Assembly (NCBI GenBank): GCA_017744315.1
Contig: JAGIBN010000004.1
Span: 310,001 to 374,000 of the forward strand
DNA: 64,000 nt
Direction: 5' to 3'
DNA from: Porphyrobacter sp.
Lineage (GTDB): Bacteria; Pseudomonadota; Alphaproteobacteria; Sphingomonadales; Sphingomonadaceae
The stretch's first letter is position 1. Each line of letters starts with the position of its first letter. Below, one piece after another: positions 8,015-15,232 of this stretch. The notes under the pieces were generated by a model. That model did not search any database and was not told the DNA's origin. It saw nothing but the letters and a program-made list of their open reading frames with translations. Made by a program: the position numbers and the translations under genes.

Positions 8015-8419
8015 CTACTGGCGGGTACCGGTGACCGGAATCTTGCCGAACTGGCCGGTATCGACTTCGGCGGTCAGCTTGTCGCCTTCGACGGTGCCGG
8101 TGTAGGCGAACTGCATTTCGCCCTGCGGCCCAGCCAGCTTGCGCTTGAACGAGAACTTAGCCCCATCGACCACCACGTCGCTGATCGCGCCGGGAGGCGC
8201 CGGCGGCGCTGGCGGCGCGCCTTCCAGCGGCACGTCCTTGATATCGATCTGGTAGCCGCCGCCAACCTCGGCGACAGTGAGTGTCGATTTGAAAGTTCCG
8301 AAGTCCGTCACGGCTTCGGTGGCCCAGGTGCCGACTACCGGAGAGTCGGCGGCGAACGCAGGGCCCGCTGTCAGCAAGGCAACGGCGGCGAACGGGGCGT
8401 AACGGATTGTCCTCAGCAT
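8015..8419 (-). CDS. Small secreted protein, paralogue of the neighbour at 8541
   Basis: 134 residues from ATG 8419 (MLRTIRYAPF); earlier Mets lie before the signal peptide and after a GGAGGG ribosome site, so they are not used. The signal peptide ends around AFAADSP. The mature part is mostly beta: PVVGTWATEAV, GGYQIDIKDVP, VVVDGAKFSFKRKL, YTGTVEGDKLTAEV, ending PVTGTR. The same pattern of blocks occurs in the next gene, about half identical by eye, showing a tandem duplication. The fold looks like a small lipocalin-like or barrel domain; function unknown. A proline/alanine insert (PPAPPAPPG) is specific to this copy. Confidence 0.75.
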   Translation of the reverse strand: MLRTIRYAPFAAVALLTAGPAFAADSPVVGTWATEAVTDFGTFKSTLTVAEVGGGYQIDIKDVPLEGAPPAPPAPPGAISDVVVDGAKFSFKRKLAGPQGEMQFAYTGTVEGDKLTAEVDTGQFGKIPVTGTRQ

Positions 8420-8540
8420 AGCGCATCCCTCCATAGTCAGGAGCCGCCCCATACCGGCCGACGCTTTTGTAACGCAGCTTGGGCCGCGCACCAAAAGCAA
8501 TCTGGCCGGTATGAAGCGAGGATGCCCTGAGGCTTGCGCC

Positions 8541-8942
8541 TTACTTGCGCGTGCCGGTGAGAGCGATCGGGCCGAAGTCGGAGCCGATCTCTCCGGTCAG
8601 GTTGTTGCCGTCGACGGTGCCGGTGTAAGTCAGGTTCATCGCGCCCTGCGGCGTGTTCAACGCCCGCTTGAAGGTGAACTTGGAACCGTCGACCACGAGG
8701 TCGGAGATCTTGCTTTCCATCGGCGGAGCGTCAGCCGGGGCACCCGGCATCGGACCGTCCTTGATCGCGACTGCATAGCCGCCCGAAGCCTGCGAGAAGG
8801 TCAGCTCCGCTTCGATCTTCTGGCCCTGCACATCGATCGCAGTGGCCCAGGTGCCGACAACCGGCGAAGACTGCGCCAGAGCCGGCGCGGCGAGCAGCGT
8901 GGCAGTCGCAGCGACCGCTGCGAAGCGTAGTGTCTTGAACAT
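8541..8942 (-). CDS. Small secreted protein, paralogue of the neighbour at 8015
   Basis: 133 residues with an N-terminal signal MFKTLRFAAVAATATLLAAP and cleavage near ALAQSS. Blocks PVVGTWATAID, GGYAVAIKDGP, LVVDGSKFTFKRAL, LTYTGTVDGNNLTGEI and ALTGTRK align directly with the downstream paralogue. The two genes run in the same direction, 121 bases apart, and share a leader ending GACNATGGAGGG just before the start codon, so the regulatory region was duplicated with the gene. Predicted periplasmic beta protein of unknown function. Confidence 0.75.
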   Translation of the reverse strand: MFKTLRFAAVAATATLLAAPALAQSSPVVGTWATAIDVQGQKIEAELTFSQASGGYAVAIKDGPMPGAPADAPPMESKISDLVVDGSKFTFKRALNTPQGAMNLTYTGTVDGNNLTGEIGSDFGPIALTGTRK

Positions 8943-9107
8943 TGATTACCCCTCCATCGTCAGGCGTCGTTCCGCCTCGGTGAATTTTGTATCGCAAGGC
9001 GCGAGGGCGGACAACGTTGTTCGACAGGCCGCCAACCGCTTCCGACGCCGGATAAATTTGACTGCCGCGCAATTCGGGTGAACGGGGCTCGGCAGAAGGA
9101 GAACTCC

Positions 9108-10235
9108 ATGCCCGCGCTGCGCAACGACATCGATCCTGACGGTCTGCTCGAATACTCGGTGGTCTTCACCGACCGGTCGCTCAACCACATGAGCCTGGCC
9201 TTCCAGCAGGTCATGCGCGAGATTCACGGGACGCTGTGCGACGTCTACGGCGCCCACCGCGCGGTCGTGGTTCCGGGCGGCGGCACTTACGCGATGGAAT
9301 CGGTCGCTCGCCAGTTCGCCACCGGCAAGAAGGCGCTGGTCATCCGCAACGGCTTCTTCTCCTATCGCTGGACGCAGATTTTCGAGGCTGGCTCGATCCC
9401 GTCCGAAGAGATCGTGATGAAGGCCCGCCGCCAGGGCGATGGCCCGCAAGCGCCCTTCGCCCCCGCTCCGATCGAGGAAGTGGTCGAGCGCATTCGCAGC
9501 GACCGCCCCGCGATGGTGTTCGCCCCGCACGTGGAGACCGCTTCGGGCATGATCCTGCCCGACGACTATATCCGCGCGGTAGCGAGCGCTGCGCATGAAG
9601 TCGGCGCGCTGTTCGTGCTCGACTGCATCGCTTCGGGCACCGTCTGGGTCGACATGAAGGACACCGGCGTCGACATCCTCATCTCCGCCCCGCAAAAGGG
9701 CTGGTCCGCCCCGCCTTCGGCTGGCCTGGTGATGATGACCGAAGCCGCGCTCGAAAAGTGCAAGGCCGCGCAGACCACCAGCTTCGCGATGGACCTCAAC
9801 AAGTGGAACGCGATCATGGAGGCCTACCTCGGTGGCGGCCACGCCTATCACGCGACCATGCCGACGGACGCGCTTCGGGCGTTCCACAAGTCGATGATGG
9901 AAACCAAGGCGCTCGGCTTCGAAGCGCTCAAGGCCGCGCAGTGGGAACAGGGCAACGCGGTGCGCCGCATGCTCGAACAGCGCGGGGTGCGCTCGGTCGC
10001 GGCCGAGGGCTTCCAGGCGCCGGGCGTGGTGGTCAGCTACACCGAAGATCCCGAGATCCAGAACGGCAAGAAGTTCGCCGCGCAAGGCCTGCAGATCGCC
10101 GCGGGCGTGCCGCTGATGGTCGACGAAGGGCCCGACTACAAGAGCTTCCGCCTCGGCCTGTTCGGGCTCGACAAGCTCAAGGACGTGCCGGGCAGCCTCG
10201 GGCGGCTGTCGGACGCGTTCGACGCAGTGCTGTAG
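9108..10235 (+). CDS. Class V aminotransferase, PLP-dependent (alanine-glyoxylate aminotransferase-like)
   Basis: 375 residues from ATG 9108, preceded by an AAGGAG ribosome site. Fold-type I PLP enzyme features: glycine-rich phosphate-binding segment VVPGGGTYAMES near residue 55, the cofactor-ring Asp in FVLDCIASGTVWVDM near 180, and the Schiff-base Lys in SAPQKGWSAPP near 205. Class V members include serine/alanine-glyoxylate aminotransferases and phosphoserine aminotransferase; the substrate is not certain. The upstream interval of 165 bases separates it from the divergent secreted-protein gene. A perfect 9-base hairpin sits 35 bases downstream. Confidence 0.85.
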   Translation: MPALRNDIDPDGLLEYSVVFTDRSLNHMSLAFQQVMREIHGTLCDVYGAHRAVVVPGGGTYAMESVARQFATGKKALVIRNGFFSYRWTQIFEAGSIPSEEIVMKARRQGDGPQAPFAPAPIEEVVERIRSDRPAMVFAPHVETASGMILPDDYIRAVASAAHEVGALFVLDCIASGTVWVDMKDTGVDILISAPQKGWSAPPSAGLVMMTEAALEKCKAAQTTSFAMDLNKWNAIMEAYLGGGHAYHATMPTDALRAFHKSMMETKALGFEALKAAQWEQGNAVRRMLEQRGVRSVAAEGFQAPGVVVSYTEDPEIQNGKKFAAQGLQIAAGVPLMVDEGPDYKSFRLGLFGLDKLKDVPGSLGRLSDAFDAVL

Positions 10236-10270
10236 GCGTCGCCGCGTTTCCTGACAGCAAGGGGGGATAG

Positions 10271-10290
10271 CCGCCAGCGCTCGCTGGCGG
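10271..10290. repeat. Perfect 9-base hairpin between aminotransferase and amj
   Basis: CCGCCAGCG and CGCTGGCGG are exactly complementary with a two-base centre. No T-run follows, so terminator function is doubtful; it may still stabilise the 3' end of the upstream mRNA. Confidence 0.4.
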
Positions 10291-10319
10291 GTCGCCCCGC
10301 GCTCTATTAGTCTGGCCAT

Positions 10320-11129
10320 ATGGACATGGACCCCCAGCTCCTCGTCATCTGCCTGCTGACGGCCGGCATCAATCTTATCGGCACGCTGGCCTATGCGGCG
10401 CGCATCGCGGGCGTGCGCACGCGTCGCATTGCGATGAGCTTTGCGCTGTTCAACATCCTCGTGCTGATCTCGCGCATGTCGAACAGCTTCCTTGGGCCGT
10501 TCCTGGCCAAGCGGATCGAGACGCGCATCGCGGGCAACGGTGGTGACGCGCTGCTCGGCGATTTTCGCCTGATCCTGATGTCCGCCTCGATCGCCGTGTT
10601 CATCGGTATCCTGCTGGTTCCGACCTCTCAACGGCTCTTCGCCCGCGCGATCGGTTATTTCCAGGAGCACCGCTCGACCACCCGCATGCTGCTGCAGAGC
10701 GCGACGCCTTCCGGGATGCGGACAATTCGCGATTCCCTGGCCCTTCCCCGGGCCAGCCAGTTGCGCGAACTCGCGCTTCCCCGCGGCGTGGGCTGGGGCG
10801 TGCTGCTGGCCAATTGCCTGGCTCAGGCGCTGCTGACGGTCGGCGTGCTGGCCTCGCTCTATGCCGGCTACCTGAACCCCGAATTCCGGGTCACCGCCTC
10901 GCAGCTTTCGGCGGTGATCAACGGGGTGGCCACGATCCTGCTGTTCGCGCTGATCGACCCTCAACTGTCGGTGATGACCGATGACGTGGTCGAAGGCCGG
11001 GTCAGCGAACCGCTGTTCCGGCGCACGATCGTGTGGATTTCATTCAGCCGCCTTGCGGGAACGGTGCTCGCCCAGGCTTTGTTCGTGCCCTCGGCACTGG
11101 CCGTGGCCTGGGTGGCGAACCACGTCTGA
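10320..11129 (+). CDS. amj: Lipid II flippase of the Amj family (DUF2837)
   Basis: 269 residues, strongly hydrophobic, with about six transmembrane segments (residues 7-27, 37-57, 80-103, 159-184, 196-216, 245-266). The N-terminal block LLTAGINLIGTLAYAARIAGVRTRRIAMS and the following FNILVLISRMSN are characteristic of Amj/YdaH, the alternate lipid II flippase first found in Bacillus subtilis as a back-up for MurJ. It would act in the cytoplasmic membrane, moving the peptidoglycan precursor outward. No peptidoglycan genes adjoin it here. Identification rests on recalled family motifs. Confidence 0.8.
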   Translation: MDMDPQLLVICLLTAGINLIGTLAYAARIAGVRTRRIAMSFALFNILVLISRMSNSFLGPFLAKRIETRIAGNGGDALLGDFRLILMSASIAVFIGILLVPTSQRLFARAIGYFQEHRSTTRMLLQSATPSGMRTIRDSLALPRASQLRELALPRGVGWGVLLANCLAQALLTVGVLASLYAGYLNPEFRVTASQLSAVINGVATILLFALIDPQLSVMTDDVVEGRVSEPLFRRTIVWISFSRLAGTVLAQALFVPSALAVAWVANHV

Positions 11130-11131
11130 AA

Positions 11132-11989
11132 CTAGTTCGCCGGAGCCGGAACCTCGCCAAGTGGCGGCGGTACGATGAACCATCCTTCGCCTAGCATCGC
11201 GTCGAGCCCGACCGCCGATGAAGGGTCGCGCAAGTAATCGAACAACTCGTCGAAGTCGCTGCGGCGATCTCCCGCCATGGCAATGATACACACCGACTTG
11301 TTGGCCTCGTCCCGCATCACCTGCTTGCGCTCCTCTCCGCTCCTGACGAGCAAGAGGGGATCCTTCCCCGCCGTATCGAGACCGGAACTGCGCAGCGCAT
11401 CGCCTATGGCCGTGACGCGGTTGGCGTCAGCCGCGGACACCCACATCACGACGACGCCAGCAGCCCGAAGTTGCGCCAGTCCCTCAGGCAAACCAGCGAC
11501 CGGTTGAGCGGAAGGGGTGGGCGAAAATGCCGATGGCCCCTGATCGAGGTCGACGATAACCGCGGGAGTCGGGCTCCTGCACGGAAGGCGGTCCGGCCAT
11601 TCAAGCCGCGTCCCGGTAATCAGCAAGGCGGATTGCACGGGCTCCGGTCCGCCAAGGGTCCGACTCTTGTCGAGCGCATAGTCGACGAAACCGCGCCATT
11701 CCCCGGCGACCGAAGACTGGCCAGCAATCTCCTCGGGGGCTGATCTTGGTACGAACGCCGACGGATCGACCAAAGTCATCTTTGGCGCAGGCTCCTGGGA
11801 GTCGACCTCGACCGCAGGCGATAGCGCCTCGGCTCGACGATCGCTCTTCGTGTTCCTGGCGACCATGGTACCCGCTGCTATGACCGGCACGACGACCGCC
11901 GCGGCGCACCCTCCCAAGGCCGCCGACAAAGCCAGCGCCGCGCCAACAGCGCCGATACGCTTACGACTGAACCCTGAGGGGTGCCCCAC
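11132..11989 (-). CDS. HAD-like (acid phosphatase-type) lipoprotein
   Basis: 285 residues. The signal ends in the lipobox AALGGCAA (Cys28), so the protein is predicted lipidated. The region after residue 140 has a possible HAD motif set: VIVDLDQG (147-150, Asp-x-Asp), WVSA near 184-187, a Lys in the RSGEERKQ stretch, and AGDRRSDFDELFDYL from 239. That would suggest a membrane-anchored periplasmic phosphatase-like domain, as in class B/C acid phosphatases. About 70 residues between the anchor and the domain look disordered. The stop of the upstream oxygenase gene is only two bases from its start, so the two are probably one transcript. Homology is inferred from motifs only. Confidence 0.65.
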   Translation of the reverse strand: MGHPSGFSRKRIGAVGAALALSAALGGCAAAVVVPVIAAGTMVARNTKSDRRAEALSPAVEVDSQEPAPKMTLVDPSAFVPRSAPEEIAGQSSVAGEWRGFVDYALDKSRTLGGPEPVQSALLITGTRLEWPDRLPCRSPTPAVIVDLDQGPSAFSPTPSAQPVAGLPEGLAQLRAAGVVVMWVSAADANRVTAIGDALRSSGLDTAGKDPLLLVRSGEERKQVMRDEANKSVCIIAMAGDRRSDFDELFDYLRDPSSAVGLDAMLGEGWFIVPPPLGEVPAPAN

Positions 11990-11991
11990 GC

Positions 11992-13260
11992 TTACTCCGC
12001 AGCTTCCCGTAGCTCGTACGGATCGATCTCACGCCAGTCCGCCTCGCGCGGGAAGGCAAAGCTGACCGCTCGAATGGCGGCGTAGTCGATTTCGTCGCCG
12101 ACGAACGAGAGTTCGCCGGTGTCGCGATGCCGCCTCACCGCCTCGAGCAGCAGCTTGCGGGCGCGATAGATCACCCGGTCGCACGTGCCGAGATATTCCT
12201 GGCTGCGATCGACGATCGGACCCATCGATTCCTGCACGGCGAAGTCCTCATAGGCATTTCCGCGCCCGGTGATGCCCGACCAGTGGCCGTCCTTCATCGC
12301 CTGCCGGTCCTGGTGCCAGAGGTTGGATGCGTCGCCCATGTCAGAGTTGAAGTGATCGGGATCGCCCGACCACATGCCGAAGGCGCCGAACAGGTTCGGG
12401 TTCAGCGGCGCTTCGGCATCATAGGCGATGTACCACTGCGCGGTGGTAACGTCGTCGACCGGGATCGAGCAGCACACGATCCTCGCCCCGCGCGGTGCGG
12501 AGGGGATGAACGAAAAGAACGGCAGCGCCACCTCGCGCACCCGGGCGTAGCTGCGCGCGGCTCCTTCCTCGCGGATCGCGCCCTCGCGGAAGCCGTAGGG
12601 CCGCTCGTCGAACTCGAACACCGGCGCGCCATCGTTGAGCAGGTAGTCGCTCTCGGCCTTGAAATAGTCGCGCCCGCGATCGGAATTGAGGTTCGCCGAA
12701 TGCAGGAAGGTCACGTGCGCGGAATCGAGCAGCGCCTCCAGGCCCTGCAGCCAGTTGGTGCGGATGATGCCGCGATAGGGCTGCACGTGACCGTCGGGCA
12801 GGCTGGTGAATTCGTAGTCGGGGAAGCGCGGCGGGCTCTCCCGCTGGCCCATGTAGACCCACACCAGTCCGCCCGCCTCATGCGTCGGGTGGCTGCGCAC
12901 CGGCACGCTCTCGGCAAACCGTTCTCGCTGGGCGCGCGGCTCGGTCGGGGCGTCGACGCACTTGCCCTCGACGCTGAACTTCCAGCCGTGGAACACGCAC
13001 CGCAGACCGTTCCCCTCGTTACGAGCGAGAGCCAGGCTGGCGCAGCGGTGCGGGCAGGCTTCCTGCATGAAGCCGACGCGGCCATCGGTGGCGCGGAACG
13101 CGACGAAGTTCTCTCCGAAGAGCCGCACCCGCTCGGGTGCGCCATCGGCTTCCAGCTTGGCGGAACGGCACGCCGGGACCCAATACTCGCGCAGCATCGC
13201 ACCCATCGCGGTGCCGGGTTCGATCCGGGTGAGCAACTCGTTGTCGGCCGAGTTCATCAT
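11992..13260 (-). CDS. Rieske non-heme iron oxygenase, alpha subunit (aromatic ring demethylase/dioxygenase type)
   Basis: 422 residues. The N-terminal Rieske [2Fe-2S] domain shows C-P-H-R-C spacing in EACPHRCASL near residue 67 and C-V-F-H-G-W near 87. The catalytic domain has the mononuclear iron site: the bridging region LEALLDSAHVTFLHSANL near 172-189 contains the Asp and two His residues. This layout matches vanillate O-demethylase or phenoxybenzoate-dioxygenase-like oxygenases that need a separate reductase, which is not encoded nearby. It opens with tandem ATG codons; the first follows a GAGG site at a workable distance. Substrate unknown; an aromatic ether or hydroxylated aromatic is plausible. 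Confidence 0.87.
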   Translation of the reverse strand: MMNSADNELLTRIEPGTAMGAMLREYWVPACRSAKLEADGAPERVRLFGENFVAFRATDGRVGFMQEACPHRCASLALARNEGNGLRCVFHGWKFSVEGKCVDAPTEPRAQRERFAESVPVRSHPTHEAGGLVWVYMGQRESPPRFPDYEFTSLPDGHVQPYRGIIRTNWLQGLEALLDSAHVTFLHSANLNSDRGRDYFKAESDYLLNDGAPVFEFDERPYGFREGAIREEGAARSYARVREVALPFFSFIPSAPRGARIVCCSIPVDDVTTAQWYIAYDAEAPLNPNLFGAFGMWSGDPDHFNSDMGDASNLWHQDRQAMKDGHWSGITGRGNAYEDFAVQESMGPIVDRSQEYLGTCDRVIYRARKLLLEAVRRHRDTGELSFVGDEIDYAAIRAVSFAFPREADWREIDPYELREAAE

Positions 13261-13433
13261 CGCCAGCCTCCTCTTCCCAAACGCCGCGTTCCAGCCTGAG
13301 CCGCTCGCGGTCCTGCATCACTTTAGCACTGGTCTACTCCGGAGGAAGACCCCCCTTTTGGTGCGCTTGTCGCGAATGGCGCTCAAGCGTATTGTGCAGG
13401 ACAGCAGAGGACAGAAATTCGAAGGGGGCATCA

Positions 13434-13802
13434 ATGCAAGCAACTGTGCGCGAGGCAAAAGCCTTGGTGGCCGCACTGGTGATCGCCGCGGCCATTCCCG
13501 GTTCGGCCTGGGCCGCGGATGGCAAGAACCGGAAGGTCGTGGTCGAAAACTACACCAGCGTGACGCTGCGCGAACTCTACGCTTCGCCGATCTCCGCCGA
13601 CACCTGGGAAGAAGACCTCCTTGGCCAGCGGACCCTCGCGCCGGGCGAGACGATCGAGGCCGACATCGACAACGGCACCGAAGAGTGTTTCTACGATCTC
13701 AAGGCCGTGCTCAGCAACGACAAGACCGTAGAGCAGCGCAACGTCAATGTCTGCGAAGTGAGCGCCTGGACAATCGGCGATTCGGGCAACTCGATCCGGT
13801 AG
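13434..13802 (+). CDS. Small secreted protein of unknown function
   Basis: 122 residues from ATG 13434 (MQATVREAK), preceded by a GAAGGGGG ribosome site; an upstream Met at 13392 lacks one. The signal peptide spans roughly residues 10-30 with cleavage after SAWA. The mature domain is short and beta-rich (KVVVENYTSVTLRELYAS, IDNGTEECFYDLKAVL, VNVCEVSAW) with two cysteines that could form a disulfide. Similar Tri-NxxSxxxxxELY-type small secreted proteins occur in alphaproteobacteria without assigned function. It converges on the lysozyme-like gene, with a repeat hairpin between the two. Confidence 0.7.
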   Translation: MQATVREAKALVAALVIAAAIPGSAWAADGKNRKVVVENYTSVTLRELYASPISADTWEEDLLGQRTLAPGETIEADIDNGTEECFYDLKAVLSNDKTVEQRNVNVCEVSAWTIGDSGNSIR

Positions 13803-13810
13803 ACTTCTAA

Positions 13811-13838
13811 ATCCTCCCCGAGCGAGCTCGGGGAGGAT
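13811..13838. repeat. Half-copy of the palindromic repeat between convergent genes
   Basis: A perfect 13-base stem, ATCCTCCCCGAGC paired with GCTCGGGGAGGAT, with a two-base centre. It is the first hairpin of the repeats at 6877-7181, here without the second hairpin. Its place between two convergent stops suggests a bidirectional terminator or transcript-end role. Confidence 0.65.
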
Positions 13839-13844
13839 CAAGGC

Positions 13845-14543
13845 TCACGGCTGCAGGACAACCCAACGGAACGGCGTCGAGCCGGCCTCGGTCCGCAGCG
13901 AAGAGTTGGCCGTCCACAACGTCCACGGCCGCCCGGCATAGTCCGGTTGCATCCAGTCCCGCTCTAGCCACAGGCCGCGCTCGAGCCGTGCCGCGATGTG
14001 GTAGTGCGCCTCGAACTCCGGTCCGATCCGAAGTACGGCGGGCTGGCCGGTGTGCGCTTCCACCTGGTTGAGGAATGTCGTCAGCTCGCTTTCGACGCCG
14101 GCTTCGCTCACCGGATCTTTGCATCCCTCGGCCGGCCGCGTCAGCGAAATGACCGGCGGAAGCAAGGCCGCGTCGCGCGGGACGATGGTGACGAAGTTCG
14201 CCGCCTGCCTGTCCGCCGCCACGCAGGGATCGTAAGTATGGACCGCGCCGAACCTGAGCCCGGTGCCGCGTACTTCGCGCAAGTTGCGGGCGAAGGCCGG
14301 ATCGCGGGATGTCGCGCCAGTGCTGGCTTCGAGATAGGCGAAGTTCGCTCCGATCGCGTGCAAGGCCTTGAAGTCGGTCTCCCCGTCCTCAGCGCCGACG
14401 ATCACGCCCTGCACTGGAAATTCGGCGCGCGGAGGAGCCCAGTGGCGGGCGACCCACCACGTCCAGGCACTGCCGACCATCGCCGCCAGCACCACCGTCG
14501 CGGCCACACGGCCGCGCCAACCTATTGCGCGCTTCCTCCCCAT
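13845..14543 (-). CDS. GH25 lysozyme-like protein, probably catalytically inactive
   Basis: 232 residues with an N-terminal membrane anchor or uncleaved signal (residues 12-32, VAATVVLAAMVGSAWTWWV). The rest aligns with GH25 muramidases: FPVQGVIVGAEDGETDF corresponds to the opening G-x-D-V-S-x-x-Q-G-x-I-D-W block, followed by FAYLEASTG, RFGAVHTYDPC and PAVLRIGPEFE. The family's catalytic acids are not conserved: the Asp of the DVS strand is replaced (GVIVGA), and the D-x-E dyad strand reads LLPPVISLT, with no Asp or Glu. It may bind rather than cut peptidoglycan. It lies upstream-adjacent to UPF0262 on the same strand, 23 bases apart. Confidence 0.72.
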   Translation of the reverse strand: MGRKRAIGWRGRVAATVVLAAMVGSAWTWWVARHWAPPRAEFPVQGVIVGAEDGETDFKALHAIGANFAYLEASTGATSRDPAFARNLREVRGTGLRFGAVHTYDPCVAADRQAANFVTIVPRDAALLPPVISLTRPAEGCKDPVSEAGVESELTTFLNQVEAHTGQPAVLRIGPEFEAHYHIAARLERGLWLERDWMQPDYAGRPWTLWTANSSLRTEAGSTPFRWVVLQP

Positions 14544-14566
14544 TGAACTGACTTAGCCCCGCCTCC

Positions 14567-15049
14567 TCAGGCCTTGATATGGAGGACGCAGAGGAGCGTA
14601 AAGAGGCGGCGTGCGGTGGCGAAGTCGGTTTCGACTTTTCCTTCGAGCGCCTCCAGCAGATGCCGCGTCGCGCGATCGTGAATCGCACGGCGCGCCATGT
14701 CGATCGTCTCGATCTCGCTCGCCGAGGCCTTGCGCAGCGCCCGGTAGTACGAATCGCAAATCGCGAAGTACTCGCGCACCTCGCGCCGGAAGCGCGCCAG
14801 CCCGAGGCCGATCCCGCCCGCGTCGGCGCCTTCGCTATCCTTGAGCGTCATCGACAGCCGACCTTCGGCGACCGTCAGCTTGAGCGACCACGGCCCCTGA
14901 AAGCCATTCGCGGCGGCGAGTGTGGGCCGGAAGCGATTGTCCGCTTCCAGATCGCGCATCGCCACCTCGCGCTCCTGCTCGACGTCTGAGCTGCGCTTCA
15001 GAATCGTAGCTTCGTCGAGCTCGATATGGGCGATGCGGTCGTCGGACAT
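14567..15049 (-). CDS. UPF0262 family protein
   Basis: 160 residues starting MSDDRIAHIELDE at ATG 15049. The conserved blocks RIAHIELDEATI, EQEREVAMRDL, LGLARFRREVREYFAICDSYY and TARRLFTLLCVLHI match the UPF0262 family, which is nearly confined to Alphaproteobacteria. Function is unknown; no signal peptide or membrane segment is visible. In many relatives it is encoded near housekeeping or histidine-biosynthesis genes; here it is between the GH25-like gene and the divergently transcribed dnaB. A frame extending upstream to 15874 is antisense to dnaB and not used. Confidence 0.88.
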   Translation of the reverse strand: MSDDRIAHIELDEATILKRSSDVEQEREVAMRDLEADNRFRPTLAAANGFQGPWSLKLTVAEGRLSMTLKDSEGADAGGIGLGLARFRREVREYFAICDSYYRALRKASASEIETIDMARRAIHDRATRHLLEALEGKVETDFATARRLFTLLCVLHIKA

Positions 15050-15107
15050 TGTCGGGGTCTTTCGCAGATGCAGCAGGGCTAGGGCAAGGGCTGAGACGGC
15101 CGCATCC

Positions 15108-15140
15108 AAATCCTCCCCGAGCTTGTCTCGGTGAGGATTT
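15108..15140. repeat. Half-copy of the palindromic repeat between divergent genes
   Basis: AAATCCTCCCCGAG pairs with CTCGGTGAGGATTT, with one mismatch and a five-base loop. It lies in the 183-base divergent interval between UPF0262 and dnaB, so here it is at 5' ends rather than 3' ends. Confidence 0.6.
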
Positions 15141-15232
15141 AAGTCAGGTCGCCAGCTTGTGCCCGCTTTCCACAGGTGCCCATGCCACTCTCGCTCTTGA
15201 AGCCGGAGTCCGCTCGGCGCATCAGGGCCGCC

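Noticed and set aside
8946-10964. Minus-strand frame of 672 codons
   Set aside because: Antisense to the aminotransferase and amj genes, with Arg/His/Gln-rich composition typical of shadow frames in GC-rich DNA.
13261-13433. Possible promoter-only or small gene interval
   Set aside because: No frame with a ribosome site and no hairpin; probably just the divergent promoter region.
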